Shown: piece after piece, positions 1 through 8,031 of the stretch
Numbering within the stretch: position 1 is the stretch's first letter
Layout: every line of letters begins with the position of its first letter
Made by a program: the position numbers and the translations under genes
NCBI GenBank assembly: GCA_032988165.1
Contig: JANTQF010000414.1
Span: forward strand, 1-28,388
Direction of reading: 5' to 3'
Source of the DNA: Emmonsiellopsis sp. PD_33
Lineage: Eukaryota > Ascomycota > Eurotiomycetes > Onygenales > Ajellomycetaceae
Length of the DNA: 28,388 nt
Notes under the pieces: generated by a model
Database searches by the model: none
What the model was told of the DNA's origin: nothing
The model's input: only the letters and a program-made list of their open reading frames with translations

Positions 1-401
1 GGTCACTCATGTACTTCTAGGCACTAGTGTTTTATATGTAAAAACAGGTACCAGTTATTTTTTTTTCTGATTAGTCATTTTTTTCCGGGTGTATTTAGCG
101 AGATCCCGGGTGTATTTAGCACACCCTTGATGATTCAAGCTAATCGCCAACAAACAGGGCAACGACCGCAGCACTTTCAAGTTTCCCCCATGACTGAGGC
201 CGGGATCATCAGCGTGGAACGTCAAAACGGGTCATGCCTATGATGAGCGAGATCCTGTTCGATTCAGGTTGTTTTCTAAAATAAGCATTTGTGATTTCCC
301 CTAGGGTTCATGGCTGCCAGTACAGTCAGATTGTCTTTCATCCTCTATTCAGCAATACAGCCACAAACGCTCGCAGGCCTAACAATTTAGGTTCAACGGG
401 A
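1..401. other. Left-edge non-coding stretch, downstream of the SDR gene
   Basis: No convincing gene is visible. The stretch lies beyond the stop codon of the minus-strand dehydrogenase, so its right part is probably that gene's 3' UTR. It begins with T-rich runs and then carries two copies of a 15-16 nt word (see the direct-repeat entry). A 63-codon open frame at 291-482 runs antisense across the dehydrogenase 3' end and looks fortuitous. Confidence 0.5.
84..120. repeat. Short direct repeat, two copies 21 nt apart
   Basis: The word CCGGGTGTATTTAGC occurs at about 85-99 and again at 106-120, with GAGATC between the copies. The second copy is preceded by one more C. The copies match over 15 nt. 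This may be a two-unit tandem repeat of 21 nt or the edge of a decayed mobile element. No further unit is visible to the right, and the left side is plain T-rich sequence. Confidence 0.6.
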
Positions 402-1600
402 TCAAACATCAATCCGACCGTTATGGAGCCCGCCGCTAACAACTATGTCTGCCCCAGTGGTGTACAAAGCTCCATCGCTTAGCAGGTATGCTACTGCCAT
501 CGTAAGGTCATCCCTTTGACCGATTCGACCGAGCGGTGGTACCCGATTAAAGACCCCCTGAAGGTCTTTGAATTGCGCTGTCATCTCGGTCGCAATATAG
601 CCTGGTGATAGGGTGTTGACACGGATGTTGTAGGGGGCCATCTCAACCCCCAAGGTTTTCCCAAGCAACTTGATTGCTGCTTTGGATGCGCCATACATCG
701 AGACTCTCTGGGCAGGAACAGCACAGTGAGCTGCTACGGACGCAATCATTACGATAGAGCCACCGCTGTTTTGCTTTATCATTTGTCGTGCTACTAACTG
801 AGCGCAAAAGTATGAGCCCATGACCTATCTTGGTTAGTTTGGTCCCGCCCTACATGTATGTCATTGTGCCTGGACTCACATTAATATCAAGGACGCGCCG
901 ACACTCCTCCCACTCGTGATCTATGAAGGGTTTCTCTAAAGTAATGCCGGCTGCAGTGATGCTATGACGAAGTCAGCGTCTGGGTCTCAAAAGCAAACTT
1001 GTAAGACTATCTCACCAGTTATTGACACGCCCGAAGTCCTTTACTATTTCGGAAACTGCGCTTTCCATGCTTGCCTTTTGAGTCACGTCTGTTCTATGCG
1101 ACGATAAAGGGAAGATATCAACTGTCAGATTCATGGGATGAGGGGGCATTGTAGAGTCAACATACTTATAATGTTTGATTCGACCTCCAGCGTCACTCTG
1201 GAGCCCTGCTAGGTCAACTTGTGGATCTAATATATCCAAAAGGGCGACGTCGCTCCCGAGACCCGCCATGGCTTCAGCTATAGCCAACCCTATCCCTCGA
1301 CAACCGCCTGTTCTTGAGTTAATACTTGTGAAACTGTCTGTCTATGGGATTTAGTTTTAGCTCACCCGTTATGACGGTCACCTTACCCTCAAGGGATAAT
1401 TTGGAGGCAAGTGACCCGTTGAGTCTTGTGGATCGTTCAACTGGGGATGGACTGGAGGGAATTTCCTGTTGGTATTTTGGAGTTTCCCGTCCGCTTTGCA
1501 CTGGAATAGCTGTCCGAAAGAACCTTGGCCATTGCGGTGATGATCTATATGCCATCGGTTTGGAGACAGATCGAAGCAATGCATTGCGTCCAAATCTCAT
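402..1600 (-). CDS. Short-chain dehydrogenase/reductase (SDR), five exons, probable mitochondrial presequence
   Basis: Proposed exons on the minus strand are 1600-1366, 1307-1166, 1093-1016, 961-880 and 824-402, which sum to 960 nt (319 aa). All four introns are 54-72 nt with GT..AG ends, and their phases restore a continuous SDR fold. The cofactor motif TGGCRGIG falls at about residues 78-85 and is split by intron 1. The catalytic triad is S208, Y223 and K227 (YGASK), and PGYIATEM follows. The protein is therefore an NAD(P)H-dependent oxidoreductase, closest in feel to fungal polyol/sorbose-type reductases; the substrate is unknown. The first ~75 residues before the Rossmann fold are Arg/Ser-rich and start MRFGRNALLRSVSKP, which resembles a mitochondrial presequence (inference). 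The ATG at 1600 is the first in frame. The frame stays open further upstream but only with TTG. The gene is divergent from the AtuA-like gene. Confidence 0.85.
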
Positions 1601-2959
1601 CTTGATAACAGGGGCTATTGTTGATTTACGTTTGTCGAGATGCAAAATGAACGATGGGAGGGGCAGCAAGGAACCGAATGTATGGAGGCGGGAAACTGGT
1701 ATTTAGATCATCCAACTTCCCCTCAAACACCACGTGTGACGAAATACGTGTTCTCCCTGGATTGTGCCAGGCGTTAACAAACAAAAACCCAAGCCCTACC
1801 GCTCATATGTTCTGACTGGGAAGAATCAAGAACGCCCAGAAGCAAGCCACCGTTGGCTATCGGTGATTCTACCAGCATCTTCGTACACTGGCGATGCAGC
1901 ACCACCGGGAACCCACCGAAGGAGCTTTCCTTGGAGGTGGTGCCAGTCTGGTCAAGAGTGATGGACTCGATCTAGTCTGGATTCCACCGGATGCCTCTCT
2001 TCCTCAATGGCGGCGGAGAGGTCGATAAATCATCGAGCTCCTTCAGCATCGGTGGAGATTGCATTGGTCTAGCGCAGTCTCTACAAAATAACCCCAAGGG
2101 ATGCTTCTCTGGAACGAGGAAGTCGTTTATCACGATGGGACCAGAGGATATGGTAACCCTGTCTGGGCACTCGGCAGCTTATATACCCTCTGCATTTCGC
2201 CGGGCACATAGCTATTGCTTAGAAGTTCACGCTTGGCGCAGAAATTCATACTTGCGGACTCGTCCTTGGCCAGGCGCATATGGTTAGCCAAATACGATAC
2301 CCTAGGTTTCGTCCATTGGCTTTTCTAGTCCTCGGGGGCGGATAGGGGGGCTGACGAACGTTGTCCTTCCCACATGCCTGCACAGAAAGCTTCGATCAAA
2401 CGCTGGCCCTCGTTGCCCGTCGTCAAATACCTCCGGTCCAATCCAACCACAGTCAAGGGGACGGCCCGGACGCCGCAATCATTCGAGATGAGATTGTTTC
2501 TCCGGTCAATAGACTTCAGGACTGGTGTCGCAAAAGATGCGAATTTTCTAACCCGAACGGCTCGAACTAGCAACTGCATGCCTCAGGATATAGAGCGCCA
2601 ATTCCCAAGACAGGCGCACTAATGACACACTGGGAGAGCCGGACGAGTCCCTGGTAGAAAGGCCGAGAGCATCACGTGGTATGAGCAGCCATTTTAAGGA
2701 CGAATGAGACTGCCGGTAGGGACTTAGTTCAGTTCCAAGGAGCCGCTTCCGGCACCCCAACCGGGATGCTGAGGATTTAAATATGATGCATTTTCACCAT
2801 GACGGAATCTCCAAATACTTGTAGCTACAAACCTTGGATATTCTGGTGTGCTCGTCTTCTTGTACAAGTCAGTATTTCGGATTGAAATGAGCGCAATGAA
2901 AACGTTTTCGGTAGGCCCAAGAAGGAACTCAACCTTCTGGGCCGATTGTCCGGTATTCG

Positions 2960-2974
2960 GGTTCGGCCCGAACC
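2960..2974. promoter_or_regulatory. 15-bp palindrome with CGG-N-CCG core
   Basis: GGTTCGG and CCGAACC flank a single C, giving a perfect inverted repeat with 7-nt arms. Its core is CGG-C-CCG. Inverted CGG/CCG triplets are the usual half-sites of fungal Zn2Cys6 activators. The position between the two divergent genes makes a shared operator possible. This is inference from sequence shape and context only. Confidence 0.35.
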
Positions 2975-3470
2975 TTCCTAGCAGGACAGCCGAAAGCCGA
3001 AAAAAACAAACCCTCAGCGAACAACCAGCCAGCCAGACGGAATATTGACAACGCCTTCACGGATCCGAATCCCTAGGAGTTAGAATCACAAGTAGCTCGC
3101 GACTTGATTGATTCATAGAAAGCAAACAGCTCGGACCCACAGATGGAGTCCTCGCATCTACCCCGCAAAATCACTATTTGACGGCATTCGGCTATGTCAA
3201 TCTGTGGCGAGTATGGTAGGGCATACCGCCACGGATTTCAGATCTATCAGAGATTGTGAATCTCATTGATACATTGAAATGACATTCCCACCTAGCTCAC
3301 ATGTCTATTTGCAGCCTTACGGTGCCCCCCTATCCTGATAACATGGAATTATTTGCGGATATATTTGAGTCAGGATTCCAGAGAGGAAGGTATCCACATC
3401 CCAATCTTGCGAATAATCCGGGGGAGAATATGAGGGGGTTCCCGAATAACCGAACAAACCCTTGATTGTG

Positions 3471-3535
3471 CCAATGGCTTATGGAGAGCCAAACGTCCTA
3501 AAAAGGGTTACATGGCGCTCCCCTTCTTATTTATA
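3471..3535 (+). promoter_or_regulatory. CCAAT box and TATA-like element of the AtuA-like gene
   Basis: CCAAT lies at 3471-3475 and TTATTTATA at 3527-3535, about 94 nt before the ATG at 3629. The spacing fits a normal ascomycete core promoter with a leader of roughly 60 nt. Confidence 0.45.
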
Positions 3536-3628
3536 CGCAAATCGCAAGCCTTGATTCCTAAGAACATCTGTTTTTAGACCTAAACCTTCATATATTGTTC
3601 CAGATACCGTTACTATTTACCAGCAACC

Positions 3629-5634
3629 ATGCCATCCATCGAACCAGCGCCCTTGCGCATCGCCTCCGTCTCTGGTGCCGTGACTGATAGACGTCATGGA
3701 TTTGCCGAGGTCGCGAAAACTGAAGACGTAGGATTTATCGTTGGCGATTGGATGTCTGAATATAACATGACCACGAGGGCCGGAGGGAAGGTTAACGGCA
3801 GTACTCAATCTGCAGAGTTCGAACACACATTTTTGGATTCGATTGAGCCAGCGTTGGGAAGTCTTGCAGAGAGGAATATCAAGGTGACCGTGAACGCGGG
3901 CGCCAGCGATACTAAAAAGTTGCACGATGCGCTTGTGCAGATTATTCGCTCGAAGAATCTGAATTTAAAAGTGGCTTGGATTGAAGGGGATGAGGTTTTA
4001 GACGTGGTGCAGAAGGCTATTGATGCTGGGGGCCAATTCACTAGTCTTACCACAGGTGGGATTGATTTAACCCTGTTCCTAGAATAATACATTCGCCAGA
4101 ATCCAGACTTACTCGAGAGGCATAGGCAAATCGATATCTGACTGGGGGTTCACTCCAATTTACGCCCAATGCTATCTTGGATGCTGGGGGATCGTGGAGG
4201 CATTCAAACAGGGTGCGGATATTGTCCTATGTGGCCGAGTCACTGATGCATCCCTTACGATGGGCTGTGCTGCTTTTCATCATAACTGGAAGCGCGACGA
4301 CTATGATCAGTTAGCCCATTCCTTTGTCGCAGGCCACTTTATCGAGTGTTCAACTTATGTGACGGGTGGGAATTTCTCCGGGTTCAAATCCTTGCCAGGA
4401 CTGTCGTTGGATGTTGGATTTCCGATTGCTGAGATTAGTTCAAGAGGGCCATTTGTCATTACCAAACAGGGGGGGCGAGATGGGATGGTAACAATCGATA
4501 CTTGCAAGGCACAGCTGCTGTATGAGATCCAAGGCCCGTATTACTACAATCCTGATGTCGTCGCTATACTCGACGATATCATAATCGAGCAGCAGGCAAA
4601 GGATAGAGTGTATGTCTCTATTCCATGTTTACTATCGACTTTTGCGTGAAGCTAATATTCGATAGTCACGTATCGAACGTCAAAAGCATGAAGCCGCCTC
4701 CAACGACAAAAGTGGGCATCACCGCCTGTGGTGGCTTCCAAGCAGAATCCCACTATTTCATGTGCGGATTGGACATCGAAGAGAAAGCAGCAATGCTGGA
4801 AAGACAAGTCCGTCACCATCTCGACGAGTCTCAATATCACACTCTCAAGTTCCGAACGAACGGGTCCTGCCCAATAGACCCATCCACCCAGGACTCAGCA
4901 ACAGTCAATCTCCGAATCTTTGCTCAATCCCGCACCGAGACGCCGCTGTTGACGCAAAACTTCTTGCGTCCTTGCACCGATATCATCATGCAATCATATC
5001 CCGGCGCAACATTCGGTGTTGACTCGAGACAGGCTGCACCCAAGCCCTATTATGAGTATTGGGTTTCCCTGATACCGCAAACAGAAGCAAAGCACGTATG
5101 TCATTTGCCATTCAAAGACACTCAGCTAGCCATCGGTTGTCCCCAAGACACAGCCCCTTTTATACCTGACCAGCCATCGTATGAAACGCAATCGCCGGTC
5201 GATTTCCAAAAATTTGGTCCCACAACTCGAGCCCCATTGGGCTGGGTCGTACATGCACGCTCCGGAGATAAGGGATCAGATTGCAATGTCGGGTTTTTCG
5301 TTCGGCATCAGGATGAATGGGACTGGCTTCGATCAGTCTTGACAGTGCAGAAAGTCAGGAATCTCCTGGGTAAAGATGACGAGGGGAAACCCATCTTCAG
5401 ATTCGAACTGCCAAACATTTGGGGTACGTATTATCGATTTCTCGCAAAATGATCTTATTCTCAGATTGTGTTTCTAATGTCTCGTTAGCCGTCCACTTCC
5501 TTCTTAAGGATCATTTGGATCGCGGTGTCTCGTCTAGTTCCACATATGATGTCCTGGGGAAAAACCTGGCAGAGTATTTGCGTTGCAAGCTAGTGGACAT
5601 ACCAACCCAATTTATCGAGCGTGGTAGAATATAG
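3629..5634 (+). CDS. AtuA-like protein (DUF1446 domain plus C-terminal AtuA ferredoxin-fold domain)
   Basis: Proposed exons are 3629-4055, 4126-4609, 4666-5423 and 5489-5634 (1815 nt, 604 aa). Introns of 70, 56 and 65 nt restore a continuous protein in phase. The first donor, GTGGGA, is weak. Family signatures are VGDWMSEYNMTTR near the N-terminus, NAGASDTKKL, IYAQCYLG, GADIVLCGRVTDAS and ECSTYVTGGNFSGF (about residues 217-231). From about residue 493 a second domain begins (HARSGDKGSDCNVGF) and runs to the end (FIERGRI). The family is named for the Pseudomonas atu (acyclic terpene utilisation) genes, where AtuA is needed for growth on citronellol but its reaction is unknown. The fungal role is therefore unknown; catabolism of branched or acyl compounds is an inference. 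Length and both domains look complete, with no break once introns are removed. The ATG sits in a good context (AACCATGC) after a TATA-like box. Confidence 0.88.
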
Positions 5635-6024
5635 GAGAGTATTTTGGTTATTAGAGAGCCAAATAGTATGAAACTGCTTGAACTCAGGGGCAGGCAATAT
5701 TGTCATGCTATATAGAAATTCGTTGTTCTTCCTTCTAATGCAGCGCATTTAAAGTCGCGCCTTCACAATCAAGCGGGCATAACGGGCTTTGTAATAGGGC
5801 TGTGCTAGCCCCCAGAGCAACGATAGATGCGGCGCTTACGGTCGATCTGGTCCGGAGTGAGAGACTAATTTAGATACATATTTGCCTAGTGGCCCGTGGG
5901 AGATCCTTGATGACCTTGGATATTTATATAGGGCTGAACTAAAACCCATGTCCAGGGTTATTTCTGGGAGGTCTGCAATCGTCCAACATGATGATAACTT
6001 ATTGTCCACAATTATCTAGGACCC

Positions 6025-6033
6025 TATAAATAG
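6025..6033 (+). promoter_or_regulatory. TATA box
   Basis: TATAAATAG is a consensus TATA box on the plus strand. It is 614 nt before the chosen ATG of the F-box-like gene, so it implies a long leader. It could instead serve a short unrecognised transcript. Confidence 0.4.
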
Positions 6034-6217
6034 CCATTAATAGAGCTGATTTGTACGACCGGGTCGCCTTTATCGCGCATTCGTTCATTATGCTGCTGGC
6101 TCTTTCACCTGAGCGAAGTTCTAAGGTTAGGGCTTGGGCAGATCCCGTGAGCATGTCAAACGACTGAAGAGAGACAGGGGGTATGTCTCCGTACAAAAGA
6201 AACCAACGGCGGCGTAT

Positions 6218-6244
6218 CCAGCTGCGAAAAAAAGTCGCAGCTGG
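6218..6244. repeat. Perfect inverted repeat, 10-bp arms, 7-nt A-rich loop
   Basis: CCAGCTGCGA and TCGCAGCTGG flank AAAAAAG. As RNA this would be a stable GC-rich hairpin in the predicted leader of the F-box-like gene, about 400 nt before the start codon. It is not followed by a T run, so it is not terminator-like. A small upstream frame (ATG at 6183, 47 codons) passes through it. Confidence 0.7.
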
Positions 6245-6553
6245 TTTGTTTCTTCCCGGGTCATCCGGAGAGCACCTTTGGCTAGGAAATATGGGAGGGG
6301 CAATGGGAGATTTCCTTTGTTGTTGAGGGCGTCGACGGACAAAAGAGAAACAAACACTCAAAGGGAAATCCCCAGTCCTCAACGCGTCCGGGGTCAACCA
6401 ACATTGGACAACTCTCGAGTATTTAAACGCGTGCTTGACGCCCCCAAATGTGAATATGCCTGTTTGGTTGGCTACCTAGCGGTTCGATCACTACCCTGTC
6501 CAACCATAGTTTCAAAGTCATATCATTCAGCTTCTTGCCCCGACATACGTCTA

Positions 6554-6618
6554 GTAAGTGTTCTGTTATTGACAGCGTTCTTCTATAACGGGCTAACTAT
6601 CTTATTGGTATCAACAAG
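6554..6618 (+). other. Probable 5' leader intron of the F-box-like gene
   Basis: A consensus donor GTAAGT at 6554, a GCTAAC branch-type motif near 6591 and an AG acceptor at 6617-6618 define a 65-nt intron of normal size. It ends 28 nt before the start codon. Removing it changes which upstream frame joins the main ATG, which supports translation starting at 6647 rather than in the long upstream open frame. Confidence 0.55.
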
Positions 6619-6646
6619 CGCCCGTCCCCCGATCCCTCGTCATACC

Positions 6647-7726
6647 ATGGCGATCGAAGACGTACTAAACAGCCTTTTAAACTGGGCTAACCCGGTGCAT
6701 ACATACAAGCGACTCAGCGAGACCTCTCATGCAATGGCCAGTGATGCTCAGCAAACACCACGCCCCTCACTGAGCGCCGAAGTGCAGGAGAAGATGGCAG
6801 CACGCTCTAGCATCGGCAACCTCCCAGCTGAATTGAAAGTCCAACTCATGACATATCTGGATGTTTCCTCCTTAAGATCCTTGCTGCGATACCTCCCCGA
6901 CTCAACCAACAGCTTCAAGAATGTGTATCACGAACGCAAAAAGGCAATCCTCAACGAGATACTTCGGGAGCGATTCTCATGGGAATGGACCATGATAGGA
7001 GGCGAAGATAACTGGGAACCCCTTGAGCCACTTCCTTCGAAGTACCGTGACAAGGTCGAGCTTGTTGTGCGCTCATGTTACAGCGAACGAAGCTTCTTTG
7101 CGGAAATCTGGACCAAAGGAGAAAAGGTGGAGAGACCCCGAGACGGACCAAGCAATCCCACAGCAACCGAAAACCTCCAAAAGGCCCGGTACGAATCTGC
7201 CGTAGACGGCGGCATCGGGCTGCTTGAACTGCTCCAGGATGTACAGGACGAGATCAAGCGTATGGAAAAGGCGATTGTGACGAACTGGACAATCGAGTCT
7301 GAAATGCAAGGGGGAAGCGGTTGGGTTGTTACCTGGATGAGAAAACATTTGTATCGAGCGTTGTTCATTTTGTGGAAGCTTCATATCCTCGACTTCGACA
7401 AGCCGAAAAAGTACCTCCCGAGACCCTCCCCGGACGAGGGCGAAGAAGGGGAGTTCAGATACCAATCCCAAATGGAGATGTATCGGTTGAAAGAGGACGA
7501 ACAGAAAATCCTTTTGGAATTCTGCGAAGCAATGGCAGCGAGCAAGGACCACGGTAAAGCATTGCCCACAGAGCAGACAAATGGGGGACGCGAAGCTTGG
7601 CGTGTGCTCCTTGCCGGTTTGAAAAAAGCCCAGGTAGAAATTATCCACACTGGTGGAGGCAAGTACGGTCTTCCCAGTGTTGTTGAGGCGGTGCGAAAGA
7701 TGGGCGAGGTGAAACTCACGATATGA
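6647..7726 (+). CDS. F-box-like domain protein, 359 aa
   Basis: A single-exon coding region starts at MAIEDVLNSLLNW with a good context (TACCATGG). At about residues 55-95 the segment IGNLPAELKVQLMTYLDVSS followed by L/F-rich helices matches the F-box pattern (LP.El...i..yL). F-box proteins are normally adaptors that dock substrates on SCF ubiquitin ligases through Skp1. The remainder has no recognised repeat (no WD40 or LRR). It contains amphipathic helices, a segment MRKHLYRALFILWKLHILDF near two thirds, and charged linkers, as in the many fungal proteins with an F-box and an unknown C-terminus. The open frame extends upstream to 6134 without an ATG-supported start, and the leader probably has an intron. 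A diverged tandem repeat begins a few bases past the stop. Confidence 0.75.
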   Translation: MAIEDVLNSLLNWANPVHTYKRLSETSHAMASDAQQTPRPSLSAEVQEKMAARSSIGNLPAELKVQLMTYLDVSSLRSLLRYLPDSTNSFKNVYHERKKAILNEILRERFSWEWTMIGGEDNWEPLEPLPSKYRDKVELVVRSCYSERSFFAEIWTKGEKVERPRDGPSNPTATENLQKARYESAVDGGIGLLELLQDVQDEIKRMEKAIVTNWTIESEMQGGSGWVVTWMRKHLYRALFILWKLHILDFDKPKKYLPRPSPDEGEEGEFRYQSQMEMYRLKEDEQKILLEFCEAMAASKDHGKALPTEQTNGGREAWRVLLAGLKKAQVEIIHTGGGKYGLPSVVEAVRKMGEVKLTI

Positions 7727-7730
7727 AGAC

Positions 7731-8023
7731 GATTGATCGACTGTCCGAGCGAAAATCGTCTGCACATCGGGAGAGAAAAGGGACCAATGGTTAGGCGGCG
7801 GGACGGCGGTAATGGGGTTGCGGATAGTGATATGGGATGTGCCTTTTGACATGAGATTGCAAATGACACTTAGGGAATATATCCGTTGATCGACTATCCG
7901 GGGAGAAAATAGGTTACACATCGGCAGAGAAATGAGACCAATAGTTAGGATACGGACGGCGTTAATGGAGTTGGGGATAGAGATATGGGGTATGGCTTTT
8001 CAGATGAGATTGCAAATAGACAC
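7731..8023. repeat. Diverged 153-bp tandem duplication
   Basis: A segment of about 140 nt at 7731-7869 recurs at about 7884-8023. The offset stays near 153 nt along its length. Shared words include TTGATCGACT, CACATCGG, GAGACCAAT/GGACCAAT, GATATGGG and ATGAGATTGCAAAT. By eye roughly four fifths of positions agree, and many differences are G/A or C/T. It fills the gap between the convergent F-box-like and 564-aa genes and ends next to a doubled CACCTAGG at the 564-aa gene's stop. It is probably 3' UTR of one or both. Confidence 0.75.
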
Positions 8024-8031
8024 CTAGGCAC

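Larger units (their letters stand above)
1601..3628. other. 2-kb divergent intergenic region, no confident gene
   Basis: This region separates the divergent SDR and AtuA-like genes and should contain both promoters. Several short open frames occur on both strands (for example 1991-2287 plus and 2325-2579 minus), but none has a family motif I recognise and none extends across plausible introns. At 1921-2211 one plus frame reads protein-like text broken by stops at 2026, 2089 and 2209, so an eroded gene is possible but unproven. A 15-bp palindrome lies at 2960-2974, and CCAAT and TATA-like elements lie near the right end. Confidence 0.45.
5635..6646. other. Intergenic region and leader of the F-box-like gene
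   Basis: The first part is the 3' flank of the AtuA-like gene. A TATAAATAG box at 6025-6033 suggests that transcription of the next gene starts near 6060, giving a leader of almost 600 nt. The leader holds a 10-bp-arm inverted repeat and a likely intron, listed separately. A continuous open frame runs into the F-box-like protein from 6134, but it has no ATG that makes sense and its translation shows no domain. Confidence 0.5.

Noticed and set aside
1601..1669. Longer N-terminus of the SDR
   Set aside because: Only a TTG could start it. The ATG at 1600 begins a presequence-like segment and has an A at -3.
6134..6646. N-terminal extension of the F-box-like protein
   Set aside because: The open frame lacks a plausible start, contains a well-formed intron with branch motif, and translates to featureless text. 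The ATG at 6647 has the best context.
7073..7921. 282-aa open frame antisense to the F-box-like gene
   Set aside because: It lies opposite the coding region of a gene with a recognisable domain, and its translation is Ser/Pro/Leu-rich shadow text with no motif.
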